Source: a virus
Reading direction: 5' to 3' (one strand)
IMG/VR virus record: IMGVR_UViG_3300020123_000329
Location: 1 to 21,670 of that record
Length of the DNA: 21,670 nt
Shown here: positions 20,932-21,670 of the stretch, in pieces
How the letters are laid out: the number at the start of each line of letters is the position of its first letter
How positions within the stretch are numbered: the stretch's first letter is position 1
Made by a program: the position numbers and the translations under genes
The notes under the pieces: model-generated
The model's input: only the letters and a program-made list of their open reading frames with translations
Told to the model about the DNA's origin: nothing
Database searches by the model: none

Positions 20932-21123
20932 ATGAAAAGAATAACCACGCTCACTTATCAGAAATACTACAATAAGGGTCTGGATAAGCCTGATATCCTG
21001 AAAGATGGGGACGAGGACACCACGCCCAAAGCCATTCTTACTGAGATACAGAAATGCATCGAAGATGTCATGGCCTATCATGGGGCAGCCTCGATTACCG
21101 TGACCATCGAAGAATCCAACTGA
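20932..21123 (+). CDS. Small unknown protein, first rightward gene
   Basis: The ATG at 20932 follows GAAAGG at seven bases, and the longer upstream frame runs through the repeat region without support. The 63-residue product reads MKRITTLTYQKYYNKGLDKP, then TPKAILTEIQKCIEDVMAYH and ends ASITVTIEESN, so it is a small alpha-beta protein. It is the first gene of a rightward operon with an 11-bp gap to the next. No family is recognised. Confidence 0.5.
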   Translation: MKRITTLTYQKYYNKGLDKPDILKDGDEDTTPKAILTEIQKCIEDVMAYHGAASITVTIEESN

Positions 21124-21134
21124 GGAGAAGACAC

Positions 21135-21305
21135 ATGAACGAAGCATTAGCACAGAAACCCCTGCCCTCAACGCAACCATTGGCTACGCCGCATCGACAT
21201 CGATTCATCTTTGCGGTCGGGGAAGGCGGTGCGATTCGAGGATGTGAGTTCTGTGGCAGAGCATGGGTGTTGCCACAGACGAATAGTATCTGGCGTGGTC
21301 GGTGA
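21135..21305 (+). CDS. Small protein with a CxxC zinc knuckle
   Basis: The start at 21135 has GAGGAG seven bases upstream. The 56-residue product contains HRHRFIFAVGEGGAIRGCEF followed by CGRAWVLP, a short pattern (H-x-F ... C-x-x-C-G-R-x-W) common in tiny phage zinc proteins. The function is unknown. It belongs to the rightward operon. Confidence 0.55.
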   Translation: MNEALAQKPLPSTQPLATPHRHRFIFAVGEGGAIRGCEFCGRAWVLPQTNSIWRGR

Positions 21306-21343
21306 CAAGAAGTTGGAGAGCCTGTGAGGGAGGCTGAAGGTCA

Positions 21344-21670
21344 ATGAAAGAGCTCATGGTGGGCATTTCGAATGAAGAGCCTCGCACGCATCGAAGCGCC
21401 AAGGAAGTCATTGACGAGGCCATGGAGATTGCCAAGGGTATCCCTGCCATGCGTGTCTACCCGACGATCCCTGTGGGGAACTGGATCTCGACAGGCTGGA
21501 CGATCAGCTTTGAGGACAATGACTACAAGGCAAAGGCACGGGGATCAGAGGCGTTGCTTCGAGAGGTCAAGGAAGCCAAGGCATTCTGGGAAGCGTTGCA
21601 AGAGCTTGAGGCGAAGGAACAGGCAGATGCAAAGAGCAAGGCTGTTCGATTGGACGAAGAGGATGAGGAA
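21344..21670 (+). CDS. Partial unknown protein at the right edge
   Basis: The ATG at 21344 follows GGAGG and GAAGG. The frame stays open for 109 codons to the window end. It reads MKELMVGISNEEPRTHRSAK at the start, GNWISTGWTISFEDNDYKAK in the middle, then a long charged helix with an acidic end (RLDEEDEE). The C-terminus is missing. No family is recognised. It is the third gene of the rightward operon. Confidence 0.6.
   Translation, partial: MKELMVGISNEEPRTHRSAKEVIDEAMEIAKGIPAMRVYPTIPVGNWISTGWTISFEDNDYKAKARGSEALLREVKEAKAFWEALQELEAKEQADAKSKAVRLDEEDEE

Noticed and set aside
1-21670. CRISPR arrays, insertion sequences, integrase or attachment sites, canonical tRNA genes
   Set aside because: No regularly spaced direct repeats, transposase or recombinase motifs, or complete cloverleaf with anticodon were found by eye on either strand.

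Overview
The window is about 21.7 kb of a tailed double-stranded DNA bacteriophage (or prophage) of the HK97-fold type. This rests on a near-complete head and packaging module on the minus strand: small and large terminase subunits, portal, Mu F/SPP1 gp7-like minor head protein, prohead protease with a long scaffold-like extension, major capsid protein, head surface or decoration-type proteins and a head-tail connector candidate. No host gene, integrase, lysis gene or tail gene is visible. The host cannot be named. Base composition is moderate, ribosome-binding sites are strong (AGGAGG-type), GTG and TTG starts occur, and promoters look sigma70/sigmaA-like.

Layout, reading leftward from about 20.3 kb. 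(A) A strong promoter (20260-20288) drives an endonuclease VII-type HNH nuclease and three small unknown genes (20154 to 18487). A second strong promoter (18471-18500), inside the end of the last gene, precedes about 200 nt of highly structured non-coding sequence that ends in a perfect intrinsic terminator (18253-18303). (B) A promoter at 18031-18059 drives five overlapping small genes ending in a protein with several helix-turn-helix segments (16410-17021), closed by a sister terminator (16264-16304). (C) A promoter at 16223-16252 starts the late operon: terS, terL, a YopX-like gene, portal, a run of small overlapping unknown genes, minor head protein and prohead protease. (D) A hairpin and a promoter set back to back (5462-5520) give the major capsid gene its own transcription start. 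Decoration-like and connector genes follow and run off the left edge toward the expected tail genes.

Rightward genes begin at 20932 with two small proteins and one that runs off the right edge. Between the leftward and rightward blocks lies a 777-bp gene-free region. It holds a 54-bp inverted repeat (49 of 54 positions match) around an AT-rich centre, flanked by seven copies of a 9-bp TGTAG-type motif facing each other. It looks like a replication origin or a major control site.

The most novel items are the free-standing structured RNA candidate at 18252-18466, the inverted-repeat and iteron region at 20378-20752, and the unusual start of the capsid gene, where a 21-codon leader ORF overlaps a GTG start that has no ribosome-binding site of its own.
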